From NCBI RefSeq assembly GCF_030732065.1, contig NZ_JAVBHX010000007.1:62001-126000 (forward strand): DNA of 64,000 bases. The letters are read 5' to 3'. A program made the translations under genes and the position numbers. Position 1 is the stretch's first letter; each line of letters begins with the position of its first letter. The notes beneath the pieces were generated by a model. The model searched no databases, had not been told where the DNA came from, and was given only the letters and a program-made list of their open reading frames with translations. Shown here in pieces: positions 18,716 to 27,730 of this stretch. Source of the DNA: Oceanimonas aquatica (lineage in GTDB: Bacteria > Pseudomonadota > Gammaproteobacteria > Enterobacterales > Aeromonadaceae).

Positions 18716-18880
18716 GGATATTCCTTTCGCTGATGATGGTGAACGCAGAAACCGGCAGCACAATGCCCGGACCGCCGTTTTCCGTCAGCGTAACCGGAGC
18801 ATTGTCGCAAATCATTGATATGGATTGTATTTAAGAGCGTTTTAGCTGGCTATTGGCCATTGGAACAATGAGTGACCGGC

Positions 18881-19207
18881 TCACGAGGAGGCGTCGTCCT
18901 CTTCCCGGGCCAGGCGGGCGCGCAGCTTTTCTTCGCGCTTGCGGTACCAGTGGGCCTTGAACGCCGTCCACCAGTCGTCGGAGAGTTCGCCGCCATAGGC
19001 TTCAAGCAAGGCGATCACTCTGTCCAGGGTCAGCAGGGCGGCGTCGTAGTCGATGTCCAGCCAGTGCTTGCGCACCACCACCTTGACCACCCCCGGCTCG
19101 GCGTCAAACACCCGCGCCAGCTTTTCTATCTGCAGCTGGTTCATGTGATCCAGCTTGAGATGACGCCGCACCAGCGCCCGGTCGTCGGCGCCCGAATCTG
19201 CTGTCAT
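18881..19207 (-). CDS. Small charged protein with ferredoxin-like segment, unknown function
   Basis: This 108-residue soluble protein has a strong AAGGAGCGG ribosome-binding site and is very likely real. The central part, IEKLARVFDAEPGVVKVVVRKHWLDIDYD followed by LDRVIALLEAYG, has the beta-alpha-beta rhythm of a heavy-metal-associated (HMA) domain but lacks the CxxC metal site. The C-terminus is a basic helix (WYRKREEKLRARLAREE). The gene stands alone, and its function is unknown. Confidence 0.68.
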   Translation of the reverse strand: MTADSGADDRALVRRHLKLDHMNQLQIEKLARVFDAEPGVVKVVVRKHWLDIDYDAALLTLDRVIALLEAYGGELSDDWWTAFKAHWYRKREEKLRARLAREEDDASS

Positions 19208-19347
19208 GTGCCGCTCCTTCGCGTAACAATGAATTCAGACCGAGTTAAGAGCAAAGCCCGGCCAAAGGCAAGCTCACCTTGTTGCAATGGCGGGCCGGCT
19301 GTTTCACCATATCGTGGAAACCGTTTTCAAATTTGTAAGAGGCACGC

Positions 19348-20226
19348 ATGGACACCACCGTCACACTCAAGGCCACCGCCGGCCTGCCCGCCGTAGCACT
19401 GCCGGCCATTGGTCAGGGCACCTGGTATATGGGCGAAGGGCTCAACCCCCGTCAGGCCGAGGTCAGGGCCCTGCAACAGGGGCTGGATTTGGGACTCAAG
19501 CTTATCGACACCGCCGAAATGTACGGGGACGGCGGCGCCGAGGAAGTGGTGGGCGAAGCCCTGAAAGGCCGTCGCGACCAAGCGTTTCTGGTGTCCAAGG
19601 TCTACCCCTGGAACGCCGGCCGCCGCAGCGCCATTGCCGCCTGTGAGGCCAGCCTTCGGCGCCTGGGCACCGACCACCTGGATCTCTACCTGCTGCACTG
19701 GCCGGGCAGCATTCCGCTGGAAGAAACCCTGGCAGCCTTTGAACAACTGCAGGCGGACGGCAAAATAAAACGCTTTGGCGTGTCCAACTGCGACCTGGGC
19801 GAGATGCAGGAACTGGCCTGGACCGACGGCGGCGACCAGTGTGCGGTGAACCAGGTGCTCTATCACCTGGGCTCCCGGGGCATTGAACACTCGCTGCTGC
19901 CCTGGCAGCGGGAACAGGGCCTGCCCACCATGGCCTATTGCCCATTGGCCCAGGGTGGCCGGCTGCGCCGGGAGCTGTTCGGTCACGCCGAGCTGCAGAC
20001 CATTGCCGGCGATCTCGGCGTGACCGTGGCCCAGCTGCTGCTGGCCTGGGCCATTCGCCCGGTGAACGGCAAGCGCGACGTCATCGCCATTCCCAAGGCG
20101 GTTCAGCCCGAGCACGTGCAGCAAAATGCCGACGCCCTCACGCTTGACCTCAGCGACGAAATACTCGCCCGCCTCGATGCCGCCTTTCCGGCGCCCAACC
20201 GCAAGATTCCGCTGGACATCGTCTGA
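19348..20226 (+). CDS. Aldo/keto reductase
   Basis: This 292-residue NADPH-dependent oxidoreductase has the AKR catalytic tetrad: Asp and Tyr in LIDTAEMYGDG (about 51-57), Lys in LVSKVYPWN (about 80) and His in YLLHWPGS (about 116). The C-terminal IPKAVQPEHVQQNADAL segment binds the cofactor phosphate. It resembles the YeaE/2,5-diketo-gluconate reductase-like group. The physiological substrate cannot be told from context. It is monocistronic and ends in a terminator. Confidence 0.93.
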   Translation: MDTTVTLKATAGLPAVALPAIGQGTWYMGEGLNPRQAEVRALQQGLDLGLKLIDTAEMYGDGGAEEVVGEALKGRRDQAFLVSKVYPWNAGRRSAIAACEASLRRLGTDHLDLYLLHWPGSIPLEETLAAFEQLQADGKIKRFGVSNCDLGEMQELAWTDGGDQCAVNQVLYHLGSRGIEHSLLPWQREQGLPTMAYCPLAQGGRLRRELFGHAELQTIAGDLGVTVAQLLLAWAIRPVNGKRDVIAIPKAVQPEHVQQNADALTLDLSDEILARLDAAFPAPNRKIPLDIV

Positions 20227-20234
20227 TTCACCCA

Positions 20235-20262
20235 CGCCCCGGCCAGCGCCGGGGCGGCTTTT
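20235..20262 (+). terminator. Rho-independent terminator after the aldo/keto reductase
   Basis: CGCCCCGGC and GCCGGGGCG form a 9-bp GC-rich stem around a CAGC loop and are followed by GCTTTT. Confidence 0.8.
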
Positions 20263-20347
20263 CCAACCGACTTGTGGCTAATTGAATCCACTCCTTCGCC
20301 ACTGCTATGCTGCCTCTCTTTCTCCGTTGACCGCATAAGGAAGCAGT

Positions 20348-21544
20348 GTGGACTACCAGCAAAACATGCCCAATGCCGAGGGCTATTTCGGCGAATTTGG
20401 CGGCTCCGAGATCCCGCCTGCGCTCAAGCAGGCCATGGACGACATTACCCAGGCCTACCACGAAATCTGCCAGCGCGAGGATTTTCAGCAGGAACTGCAG
20501 CGCCTGCTGACCCACTTTGTGGGCCGGCCCAGCCCGGTGTATCACTGCGAGCGCCTGAGCGAACAGCTGGGCGGCGCGCAAATCTACCTGAAGCGGGAAG
20601 ATCTCAACCACACCGGCGCCCACAAGATCAATCACTGCCTGGGCGAAGCCCTGCTGGCCCGCTTTATGGGCAAGAAAAAGGTGATCGCCGAAACCGGCGC
20701 CGGCCAGCACGGCGTGGCCCTGGCCACCGCCTGTGCCCTGGTGGGCATCCCCTGCGAAATTCATATGGGCCAGGTGGACATCGAGAAAGAGCATCCCAAC
20801 GTGATGCGCATGAAGATCCTCGGCTGCACCCTGGTGCCGGTCACCCGCGGCACCGCCACCCTGAAGGATGCGGTCGACAGTGCCTTTGAGGAGTATCTGA
20901 AAAACCCCACCGATTACATCTACGCCATCGGCTCTGTGGTGGGCCCGCATCCCTTTCCCATGATGGTGCGGGATTTTCAGAAGGTGATCGGCCGTGAGGC
21001 CCGGGCTCAGGTACAAGAGCTGACCGGCGAGCTGCCGGACGTGATCCTGGCCTGCGTGGGCGGCGGCTCCAATGCCATGGGGCTGTTTGACGCCTTCCTC
21101 AACGACGAGTCGGTACGCATTCTGGGCGTGGAGCCCGGTGGCAAAGGCCTCGATACCCCGGATCACGCCGCCACCATGAGCCTGGGTACTCCCGGGGTGA
21201 TCCACGGTTTTCGCTGCCACGTGCTGCAGGATGAGAGCGGCGAGCCGCTGCCGGTGCATTCCATCGCCTCGGGCCTGGATTACCCGGGCGTGGGACCCCA
21301 GCACAGCTACCTGAAGGAAATGGGCCGGGTGGAATACACCAGCATCACCGACGAGGAATGTCTGGAGGCCTTTATGACCCTGTCACGCACCGAGGGCATT
21401 ATTCCGGCACTGGAAAGCGCCCACGCCGTGGCTCAGGCCATCAAGCTGGCGCCGACCCTGAGCCAGGACAAGGTCATTCTGGTCAACCTCAGCGGCCGGG
21501 GCGACAAGGATCTGGACTTCGTCTGCCGTAAACTGGGGCTGTAA
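20348..21544 (+). CDS. trpB: Tryptophan synthase beta subunit, solo copy
   Basis: This 398-residue PLP enzyme condenses indole with serine. The PLP lysine lies in HTGAHKINH (about residue 95), ETGAGQHG follows, and the phosphate-binding GGGSNAMG is near residue 240. It is of normal TrpB1 length and contains the conserved ionic switch region. Unusually, no trpA or other trp gene is adjacent. The start is GTG at 20348, with an AAGGA ribosome-binding site; an ATG seven codons later would remove conserved residues. It may scavenge indole or be a second TrpB besides one in a trp operon elsewhere. Confidence 0.93.
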   Translation: MDYQQNMPNAEGYFGEFGGSEIPPALKQAMDDITQAYHEICQREDFQQELQRLLTHFVGRPSPVYHCERLSEQLGGAQIYLKREDLNHTGAHKINHCLGEALLARFMGKKKVIAETGAGQHGVALATACALVGIPCEIHMGQVDIEKEHPNVMRMKILGCTLVPVTRGTATLKDAVDSAFEEYLKNPTDYIYAIGSVVGPHPFPMMVRDFQKVIGREARAQVQELTGELPDVILACVGGGSNAMGLFDAFLNDESVRILGVEPGGKGLDTPDHAATMSLGTPGVIHGFRCHVLQDESGEPLPVHSIASGLDYPGVGPQHSYLKEMGRVEYTSITDEECLEAFMTLSRTEGIIPALESAHAVAQAIKLAPTLSQDKVILVNLSGRGDKDLDFVCRKLGL

Positions 21545-21557
21545 TCACCCAGGCCGG

Positions 21558-22730
21558 TCAGACCACCTGGCCGGCCACCCAGCCGGAACTCCAGGCCCAC
21601 TGAAAGTTATAGCCTCCGAGCCAGCCGGTCACGTCCATCACCTCGCCGATGAAGTAGAGGTTGGGCACCTTTTTCGCTTCCATGGTCTTGGACGACAGTT
21701 CGTCGGTATCCACCCCGCCCAGGGTCACCTCCGCGGTGCGGTAGCCTTCGGTGCCGCCCGGTTGCAACGACCAGGCCGCCAGGTTTTGCTCCATGGCCGC
21801 CAGCTCTTTCGGGGTATACTGCTTGAGAGGTTTGCTGACCAGCTCGCCCCGGGCCAGCAGGGCGTCCACCAGCCGTTTGGGCAAATGCCGCGCCAGCCAG
21901 GTTTTCAGCTCCTGATTGGGGCTTTCCGCCACCGCCCGCGCCAGGCTGCCTTCCGGCAGCAGTTCAAAGTTCACCCGCTCGCCGGGTTGCCAGTAGGACG
22001 AGATCTGCAATACCGCCGGGCCGGACACGCCTCTGTGGGTAAACAGCAAATTCTCGGCAAAACGGGTGCCGTCCTCGCTTTCGGCCACCACCGGCAGACT
22101 GACCCCGGCCAGGGCTTCAAGGGTCTGCTTGTCTTCAGGCTGCAGGGTAAAGGGCACCAGACCGGCGCGGGTAGGCAGTACGCTGAGGCCAAATTGCTCC
22201 GCCAGCCGGTAGCCAAAGGGGGAGGCGCCGATTTTGGGCATCGACAGCCCCCCGGTGGCCACCACCAGCGACTGGCAGCTGTACTCCTCGCCCGCCGTGG
22301 CCACAGCAAAGCCCTCACCCAGCCGGTCCACATTCAGCACCTCGGACCGCAACCGTATGGTCACCCCGGCGGCGTCACACTCTGTGACCAGCAGGTCGAC
22401 GATGTTCTGCGCCGAATCATCGCAAAACAGCTGCCCCAGGGTCTTTTCGTGATAAGGGATGCCGTGCTTGTCGACCAGAGCGATAAAATCCCACTGGGTG
22501 TAGCGGGCCAGGGCCGATTTCACAAAGTGGGGGTTGGTGCACAGGTAAGCCCCCGGCTCCACATGGTAGTTGGTGAAGTTGCAGCGGCCGCCCCCCGACA
22601 TCAGGATCTTGCGGCCAATGCGCTTGCCGTGATCCAGCACCAGCACCCGGCGGCCCCGCTTGCCGGCCTCGGCGGCACACATCAGGCCGGCAGCGCCGGC
22701 ACCGATCACGATTACATCCCAGGCCTGCAT
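21558..22730 (-). CDS. BaiN/YhiN-family FAD-dependent flavoprotein
   Basis: This 390-residue protein has an N-terminal dinucleotide-binding Rossmann motif, VIVIGAGAAGLMCA, followed by GKRIGRKILMSGGGRCNFTN, the family signature of the HI0933/YhiN group. FTHRGVSGPAVLQIS and the C-terminal FIGEVMDVTGWLGGYN with the second FAD contact are also typical. Members reduce bile acids or act as poorly understood oxidoreductases. In E. coli yhiN maps near gor/prlC, and those genes are in this window too but 13 kb away. Confidence 0.92.
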   Translation of the reverse strand: MQAWDVIVIGAGAAGLMCAAEAGKRGRRVLVLDHGKRIGRKILMSGGGRCNFTNYHVEPGAYLCTNPHFVKSALARYTQWDFIALVDKHGIPYHEKTLGQLFCDDSAQNIVDLLVTECDAAGVTIRLRSEVLNVDRLGEGFAVATAGEEYSCQSLVVATGGLSMPKIGASPFGYRLAEQFGLSVLPTRAGLVPFTLQPEDKQTLEALAGVSLPVVAESEDGTRFAENLLFTHRGVSGPAVLQISSYWQPGERVNFELLPEGSLARAVAESPNQELKTWLARHLPKRLVDALLARGELVSKPLKQYTPKELAAMEQNLAAWSLQPGGTEGYRTAEVTLGGVDTDELSSKTMEAKKVPNLYFIGEVMDVTGWLGGYNFQWAWSSGWVAGQVV

Positions 22731-22823
22731 GGCATATCCTCAATCATGACAAAAGGCGCATTTTACCTGCCACGCCGCCGTCCCGCTATGTTGGCCAGGT
22801 TGGCTGTGGGTATAATTGCTTCC

Positions 22824-23996
22824 ATGAGCGACTTAGCCACCCACTTCAATCGATTAAGCACCCTGCTGGCACGCCACCGTGGCGACTGGCAGCGACTGCC
22901 CTTTGCCTGCCGTACCCTGCCCTGGCCCGAGCTGACGCCGGTACTGGAAACTCTTTCAGAAGCCAAGCTCGACGCACTGGAGGCCGACCCCAAGTCAGCC
23001 CTGGCGCTACTGGCCCCCCACCGCCCCGAGATGGTGGCCGTGCAGCACTGGCCGGTGCCCGAGCTGCACAGAGCCCATGATTACGCCACGCCCCGCTGGA
23101 GCAGCGGCATTCCCGGCCGAAAATGGGCACAGATACGGGATTTTGCCGCCAATATCAGCGCCACTCATCCCATTCTGGAGTGGTGCGCCGGCAAAGGGCA
23201 CCTGGGCCGCCTGCTGTCACTGGAGCAACAACAAGCGGTGACCAGCCTGGAGTGGAGCGCCGCACTGTGCCAGCAGGGGGAGGCCCTCGCCGGCAAGCTC
23301 GGCCTGGACCATCGCTTTCACTGCGGCGATGCCCTGGCCCCCGAGGCCGCCGGGCTGTTTAAACGGCAGCAACAGGCGGTGGCGCTGCATGCCTGCGGCG
23401 AGCTGCACCTGCGCTTTCTGCGCCACGGCGCCGCCGCCGGCACGCAGGCACTGGCGCTGTCGCCCTGCTGTTACCACCTGATCGACGGCGAGCACTACGC
23501 ACCGCTGTCGGCGGCCGGACAACAGGCCGGCCTGCGCTTAAGTCGCCACGATCTGCGCCTGCCCTTGCAACAGCAGGTCACCGGCGGCGAGCGGGTACGG
23601 CGGCTGCGCCATACCGAGCTGACCTGGCGACTGGCCTTTGACGAGCTGCAACGAGAGCTGACCGGCGAGAACAGTTACCTGCCGCTGCCGGCCTTTCCCA
23701 AACAGCTGCTGAGCGGCGACTTTGCGGCCTTTGCCCGCTGGGCCTGCGAGAAAAAGGGGCTGGCCCGGCCCGCTTCCCTTAACAGCGAACACTGGCTCGC
23801 CCTGGCCGATGCCCGCCGGCTGCTGGTCAAGCGCATCGAACTGGTGCGCCATCTCTACCGCCAGCCACTGGAGCTGTGGCTGCTGCTCGACCGGGCGCTG
23901 TATCTGGAAGAACAGGGCTACCGGGTCACGCTCGGCACTTTTACCGAGCAGGCCAACACGCCCCGCCGCTACCTTATTCAGGCTCATCGCCCCTGA
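22824..23996 (+). CDS. SAM-dependent methyltransferase (Methyltransf_32-like)
   Basis: This 390-residue protein has a class I methyltransferase core: motif I PILEWCAGKGHLGRLL near residue 115, an acidic segment HCGDALAP, and ALHACGELHLRFL. LSPCCYHLI, near residue 215, resembles the CCH/SPCC motif of TRMT13/GSTCD-like enzymes that modify RNA. The C-terminal third is helical and unassigned. The ATG at 22824 lies just past the divergent flavoprotein gene; the long upstream open frame is antisense to that gene and not used. The substrate is unknown; RNA is a guess from motif similarity. Confidence 0.83.
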   Translation: MSDLATHFNRLSTLLARHRGDWQRLPFACRTLPWPELTPVLETLSEAKLDALEADPKSALALLAPHRPEMVAVQHWPVPELHRAHDYATPRWSSGIPGRKWAQIRDFAANISATHPILEWCAGKGHLGRLLSLEQQQAVTSLEWSAALCQQGEALAGKLGLDHRFHCGDALAPEAAGLFKRQQQAVALHACGELHLRFLRHGAAAGTQALALSPCCYHLIDGEHYAPLSAAGQQAGLRLSRHDLRLPLQQQVTGGERVRRLRHTELTWRLAFDELQRELTGENSYLPLPAFPKQLLSGDFAAFARWACEKKGLARPASLNSEHWLALADARRLLVKRIELVRHLYRQPLELWLLLDRALYLEEQGYRVTLGTFTEQANTPRRYLIQAHRP

Positions 23997-24016
23997 CACC
24001 AAGGACAGGAGATCCC

Positions 24017-24805
24017 ATGCAAACCCCAGTACGCTTTCTTCCCCCCACCGCCTTTGAGCTGTTGATGATGGTGCTGTCCATCGTCTCGCTGGTGGCCATA
24101 GTGCTGCACCAGTTTGGCCCCTTTAACGCCGCCGAAAAAGAGCTGCTGCTCTATCTCGACACCAGCATCTGCGTGATCCTGCTCAGCCACTTTTTCTACG
24201 GTCTGTTCACCGCCCACGACAAGAAGCGCTTTCTCAAGGTGCACTGGATCGACTTTATCGCCTCCATTCCGGCCATTGATGTGCTGCGCTATGGCCGGAT
24301 TTTCCAGGTATTGCGGGTGCTGCGCATGCTGCGGGTGGCCAATCAGGTGATTCGCCACCTGCTGAGAAACAGCGGCAGTACCATGATGGCCACCATGCTG
24401 CTGATCCTGGTGGTGGTGATCAGCGGCAGTGCCATCGCCATCCTGATGACCGAGGCCGGCAATCCCGACTCCAATATCGAAACCGCCGAAGACGCTCTGT
24501 GGTGGGCGCTGGTCACCATTTCCACCGTGGGCTATGGCGACTATTATCCGGTGACCACCGCCGGGCGCGTTATCTCATCGGTGGTGATCTTTGCCGGTGT
24601 CAGCCTGTTCGCCGGTATTTCCGGCCTGGTGGCCTCGGCGGTGCTGAGCCCCAAGGCCGAAGAGCAGCAAGAAGCAGTGGAGCACGCGGTGGAAACCGAA
24701 GAGCAGGAAGTGAATCAGCAGCTGAATGCCCTGCGGGCAGAAGTGGCCTCACTGCGGGAAGAAATTATCTCCCTTAAAACCGTGCTTGGCGAAAACAGGC
24801 TATAG
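24017..24805 (+). CDS. Voltage-gated-type potassium channel
   Basis: This 262-residue membrane protein has six predicted helices. S4 carries regularly spaced arginines (RYGRIFQVLRVLRMLRVANQ, residues 91-110). The pore loop has the K+ selectivity filter TVGYGD (170-175), followed by S6. A C-terminal coiled coil of about 45 residues (LNALRAEVASLREEI) probably holds the tetramer together. It resembles bacterial Kv channels such as KvAP rather than E. coli Kch, which has an RCK domain. It lies 20 bases after the methyltransferase gene and may be cotranscribed. Confidence 0.92.
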   Translation: MQTPVRFLPPTAFELLMMVLSIVSLVAIVLHQFGPFNAAEKELLLYLDTSICVILLSHFFYGLFTAHDKKRFLKVHWIDFIASIPAIDVLRYGRIFQVLRVLRMLRVANQVIRHLLRNSGSTMMATMLLILVVVISGSAIAILMTEAGNPDSNIETAEDALWWALVTISTVGYGDYYPVTTAGRVISSVVIFAGVSLFAGISGLVASAVLSPKAEEQQEAVEHAVETEEQEVNQQLNALRAEVASLREEIISLKTVLGENRL

Positions 24806-24927
24806 ACTTAATGATACTTGTACCCATGCGGCGCTTCGGCCTATGCTGGCGGTGTTGCAAAACTTTCGTGCAGCTCACGGTTTGTTAGCTAACGGATTGA
24901 TAGAGTTGATAAAAAAGGAGATTTGTC

Positions 24928-25368
24928 ATGACTGAGCCGTATCAGTACAAACACATCCTTGCGGCGGTCGACATGACCGAAAAAAACCGCAAGGTCATCG
25001 CCAAGGCGGTGGATCGGGCCCGCGCCAATAACGCCAAGTTGTCGGTTATTCACGTGGACGTCGACCTCAAGGATCTCTACACCGAGATGATCGACATCGA
25101 CATCGACAACATTCAGGATCAGGTGGTGGCCGATGCCAAACAGCGTCTGGAAGATTACCTGGCCGGCGTTGACTACCCGGTAGAGAAAAAGCTGGTGATC
25201 TGCGGCGATCTCACGCTGAAAGTGAACGAAGCGGTAGAGCAGCACGGTGTCGACCTGCTGATCTGCGGCCATGAGCAAAGCTTCTGGAGCCTGCTCACTT
25301 CCTCTGCCCGCCAGCTGATGAATACCGTGCCCTGCGATCTGCTGGTTGTGCCCCTGCCCAAGAACTGA
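24928..25368 (+). CDS. uspA: Universal stress protein A family
   Basis: This 146-residue protein starts YKHILAAVDMTEKN and has the UspA-type fold with a KLSVIHVDVDL strand and a VDLLICGHEQSFWSLL segment ending in CDLLVVPLP. The GHEQ...SSARQL region lacks the full G-2x-G-9x-G(S/T) ATP-binding motif, which places it with non-ATP-binding UspA proteins, as in E. coli. A strong AAAAAGGAGA ribosome-binding site lies upstream, together with a 10-bp palindrome GTTAGCTAAC at 24884-24893 that may be a regulatory site. Confidence 0.92.
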   Translation: MTEPYQYKHILAAVDMTEKNRKVIAKAVDRARANNAKLSVIHVDVDLKDLYTEMIDIDIDNIQDQVVADAKQRLEDYLAGVDYPVEKKLVICGDLTLKVNEAVEQHGVDLLICGHEQSFWSLLTSSARQLMNTVPCDLLVVPLPKN

Positions 25369-25388
25369 TTATTCAAATGGGTGGCCGG

Positions 25389-26297
25389 TTACTGACCACC
25401 CACTTCCTCAAGCAAGCCCCTGAACCACACCAGCGCCGGATCGAATTCGGTCAGCGGATGCTGAGCCAGCACATAGGTGCTGTGCAACGACTCGCTCAGG
25501 TTATGCGCCCGCAACGGATAGTAGTAACAGAGATCCCGGCCAATCAGTTCCGGCACCACCGCCAGGTAACGGCCGGTGGCCAGCAGTCGTGGCAGCGCCT
25601 CAAAACTGGGTACCCAGACACCAATGTGCCGCGCCAGCCCCTTTTCACTCAGCCAGCCTTCCACCAGGGTCTGGTTATGACCCCAGTTGGAAGTAGACAC
25701 ATGACTCCAGCTCACCAGTTGCGCCGGCTCGATGACCTCGGGCAGATCACTGTCTTTGGCCGACAGACACACCATGGGGTTCTGAAACCAGGTGTCGGTC
25801 AGCAACCGTTCCGACAGATGGTCGGCGCCGGCAAAGCTCACCACCAGATCCAGCTCGGCCCGTGCCAGGGCGTCTTCGTAATCGGAGTTGACCAGCTCGC
25901 TCACCGCCAGCCGGCAGCCTGGCGCCTTGCGGTGCAGTAGCTCCACCAGTTGCGGCACCACGCCGTGCTCAATGGACGAGGGCACCGCCAGCCGAAAGGT
26001 GCGCCGAGAGCGCCCCGGCTCAAAGCCCGCCGACTGCCGCACCCCCTGCTCCAGCAGGGCCAGGGCCTGGCGCACCGGGGTCGCCAGGGCCTGGGCTCTG
26101 TGGGTAGGGCGCATTTCCTTGCGGGTCATCACAAACAGCGGGTCGTCCAGGGTCTGGCGCAGCCGGCCAAGGGCATGGCTGACCGTGGACTGGGACAGGT
26201 TGAGCCGCTCCGCCGCCCGGGTGACATTACGGCTTTGCATCAGCACATCGAACACTCTGAGCAGGTTCAGATCCAGCCGTTGAAACAAGTTATCCAT
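25389..26297 (-). CDS. LysR-family transcriptional regulator
   Basis: This 302-residue regulator starts LDLNLLRVFDVLMQSRNVTRAAERLNLSQSTVSHALGRLR, the LysR winged-helix domain of the NodD/LeuO-like group. It continues with a two-lobed effector domain (SFAGADHLSERL, then GVWVPSFEALPRLLA and AVVPELIGR). It is divergent from yigM with a 463-bp gap, so it may regulate yigM, but it is not MetR, the usual neighbour of yigM in enterics. TTTACCAT is repeated exactly 30 bp apart in front of its start (26303 and 26333). Confidence 0.92.
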   Translation of the reverse strand: MDNLFQRLDLNLLRVFDVLMQSRNVTRAAERLNLSQSTVSHALGRLRQTLDDPLFVMTRKEMRPTHRAQALATPVRQALALLEQGVRQSAGFEPGRSRRTFRLAVPSSIEHGVVPQLVELLHRKAPGCRLAVSELVNSDYEDALARAELDLVVSFAGADHLSERLLTDTWFQNPMVCLSAKDSDLPEVIEPAQLVSWSHVSTSNWGHNQTLVEGWLSEKGLARHIGVWVPSFEALPRLLATGRYLAVVPELIGRDLCYYYPLRAHNLSESLHSTYVLAQHPLTEFDPALVWFRGLLEEVGGQ

Positions 26298-26535
26298 CGA
26301 TATTTACCATACCTTTATGATGACAATTCATTTTTACCATAAGCACGCCGGCCATAGAATGCCGGCCATCGAGTTTATCGTCGGCGTGGTGATTAAGCGT
26401 CTTGATGGCGGTTCGGTCGAACAGTGTTTGGGCATGGTGGCATCATGGGGGGTACTGCCTGTCTCGGGTCGCGCAAGCGGCACGAAAAACGAACGGTTCA
26501 TGATCGGGCAATCCTGTTTGCCACGCTGACAACCT

Positions 26536-26676
26536 CTTCGGGCCCTGTCTTTCGACAGCGAGCCCAACAAGTTCTGCGTGTGGTGTTGAACCACTTTTGT
26601 TTGGGGACGTCATTCTCTCCTTTATGACAAACCTGCTATTGGTCCCGGGCCGGCGCATTGCGCCGGCTTTTTTTAT
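26536..26676 (+). ncRNA. Candidate structured leader or small RNA upstream of yigM
   Basis: The 463 bases between the LysR gene and yigM hold no credible ORF but show nested pairing. GGGC (26540) with GCCC (26561) encloses CTGTC-TTTC-GACAG, then TGGT-GTTGA-ACCA follows near 26581, and a perfect terminator ends the series at 26675. This layout fits a small RNA or a cis-acting leader with an attenuator before yigM. I do not recognise a known riboswitch class in it. The exact 5' end is not known. Confidence 0.4.
26649..26675 (+). terminator. Terminator 86 bp before yigM
   Basis: GCCGGCGC and GCGCCGGC form a perfect 8-bp stem with an ATT loop, followed by seven T residues. It is oriented toward yigM. 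Confidence 0.88.
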
Positions 26677-26760
26677 GCCCGGCCTTGCCCCTCGCTGGAT
26701 CACCCTGTCGCTTTACGCCATCATGGCGCCCATTCGTTTACCAATGGTTATCATTTACCC

Positions 26761-27627
26761 ATGTCTTATCTGGTTTTTGTCACCCTGCTGTGGGCCTTTT
26801 CCTTCAGCCTGATTGGCGTGTATCTGGCTGGCGCCGTGGACAGCTATTTCTCGGTGCTCACCCGCATTGCCCTGGCCGCTCTGCTGTTTGCGCCGTTTTT
26901 GCGCTGGCGCCAGCCGCCCCGGCTGGCCGCCGGCCTGATGCTGTGCGGTGCCCTGCAGCTGGGCATCATGTATCTCTTCTATTACCAGTCGTTTTTGTTG
27001 CTGACGGTGCCGGAAGTACTGATCTTCACCGTGCTCACGCCGGTGTACGTGACCCTGGTGTACGACCTGCTGCACAAGCGCTTTCGCCCCGGTTATCTGT
27101 TTACCGCCCTGCTGGCGGTACTGGGGGCGCTGGTGATCCGTTTTGACGGTCTGACCGACGACTACCTGCTCGGCTTTGCCGTGGTGCAGGGCGCCAACCT
27201 CTGTTTTGCCCTGGGCCAGGTAGGCTACAAGGTGCTGCTGGAGCGCTACCCGTCCACCGAGCCCCAGCACCATCGTTTTGGCTACTTCTACCTGGGTGCC
27301 CTGCTGGTGGTGACCCCGGCCTGGTGGTTGCTGGGCGGCGACACGTATCCCGCCACCCCGCTGCAATGGGGCATTTTGTTGTGGCTGGGGCTGGGCGCCT
27401 CGGGGCTGGGTTATTTTCTGTGGAACAAGGGCGCTACCCTGGTCAACGCCGGGGCCCTGGCGATCATGAACAACGCCCTGGTGCCTGCCGGCCTGCTGGT
27501 AAACCTGCTGATCTGGAACCGGGATGCCGATCTGCCCCGTCTGGCTCTGGGCGGGGCCATAATCCTGGCATCACTGTGGCTCAATGAGGCCTGGATCAAG
27601 GTTTCAAGACCGGCGCTGAGCGGGTAA
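26761..27627 (+). CDS. yigM: YigM-type EamA-superfamily transporter (biotin/carboxylate/amine)
   Basis: This 288-residue inner-membrane protein has about ten hydrophobic helices in two EamA repeats. Its sequence tracks E. coli YigM closely, for example LLWAFSFSLIGVYLAG at the start, LIFTVLTPVYVTLVYD in the middle and IMNNALVPAGLLVNL near the end. E. coli YigM is the biotin importer, so biotin uptake is the best guess. Transport of other small acids or amines remains possible, as the family is broad. The ATG at 26761 gives the family N-terminus. Confidence 0.87.
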   Translation: MSYLVFVTLLWAFSFSLIGVYLAGAVDSYFSVLTRIALAALLFAPFLRWRQPPRLAAGLMLCGALQLGIMYLFYYQSFLLLTVPEVLIFTVLTPVYVTLVYDLLHKRFRPGYLFTALLAVLGALVIRFDGLTDDYLLGFAVVQGANLCFALGQVGYKVLLERYPSTEPQHHRFGYFYLGALLVVTPAWWLLGGDTYPATPLQWGILLWLGLGASGLGYFLWNKGATLVNAGALAIMNNALVPAGLLVNLLIWNRDADLPRLALGGAIILASLWLNEAWIKVSRPALSG

Positions 27628-27730
27628 GGCTCCCGGTCACAAAATCGGCATTTGCCGCTCTTTGAAGCATGGCTTTTGGCAACAGGCTCTTTACACTGAA
27701 TGGCATAAAAAACGTGCGAGGAGAGCCATC

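Noticed and set aside
19348-20226. Assigning the aldo/keto reductase a specific substrate such as 2,5-diketogluconate
   Set aside because: Only the general AKR tetrad is visible, and there is no pathway context.
21762-22823. Long upstream extension of the methyltransferase frame
   Set aside because: It is antisense to the BaiN-type flavoprotein gene. The methyltransferase begins naturally at ATG 22824.
25378-25402. Hairpin TGGGTGG/CCACCCA at the uspA-LysR junction as a terminator
   Set aside because: The stem is short with an 11-base loop, overlaps the LysR stop codon and lacks a T-run on either strand.
26317-26703. Several short frames in the gap before yigM
   Set aside because: None has a ribosome-binding site or plausible composition, and they overlap hairpins and a terminator; the region is better read as non-coding.
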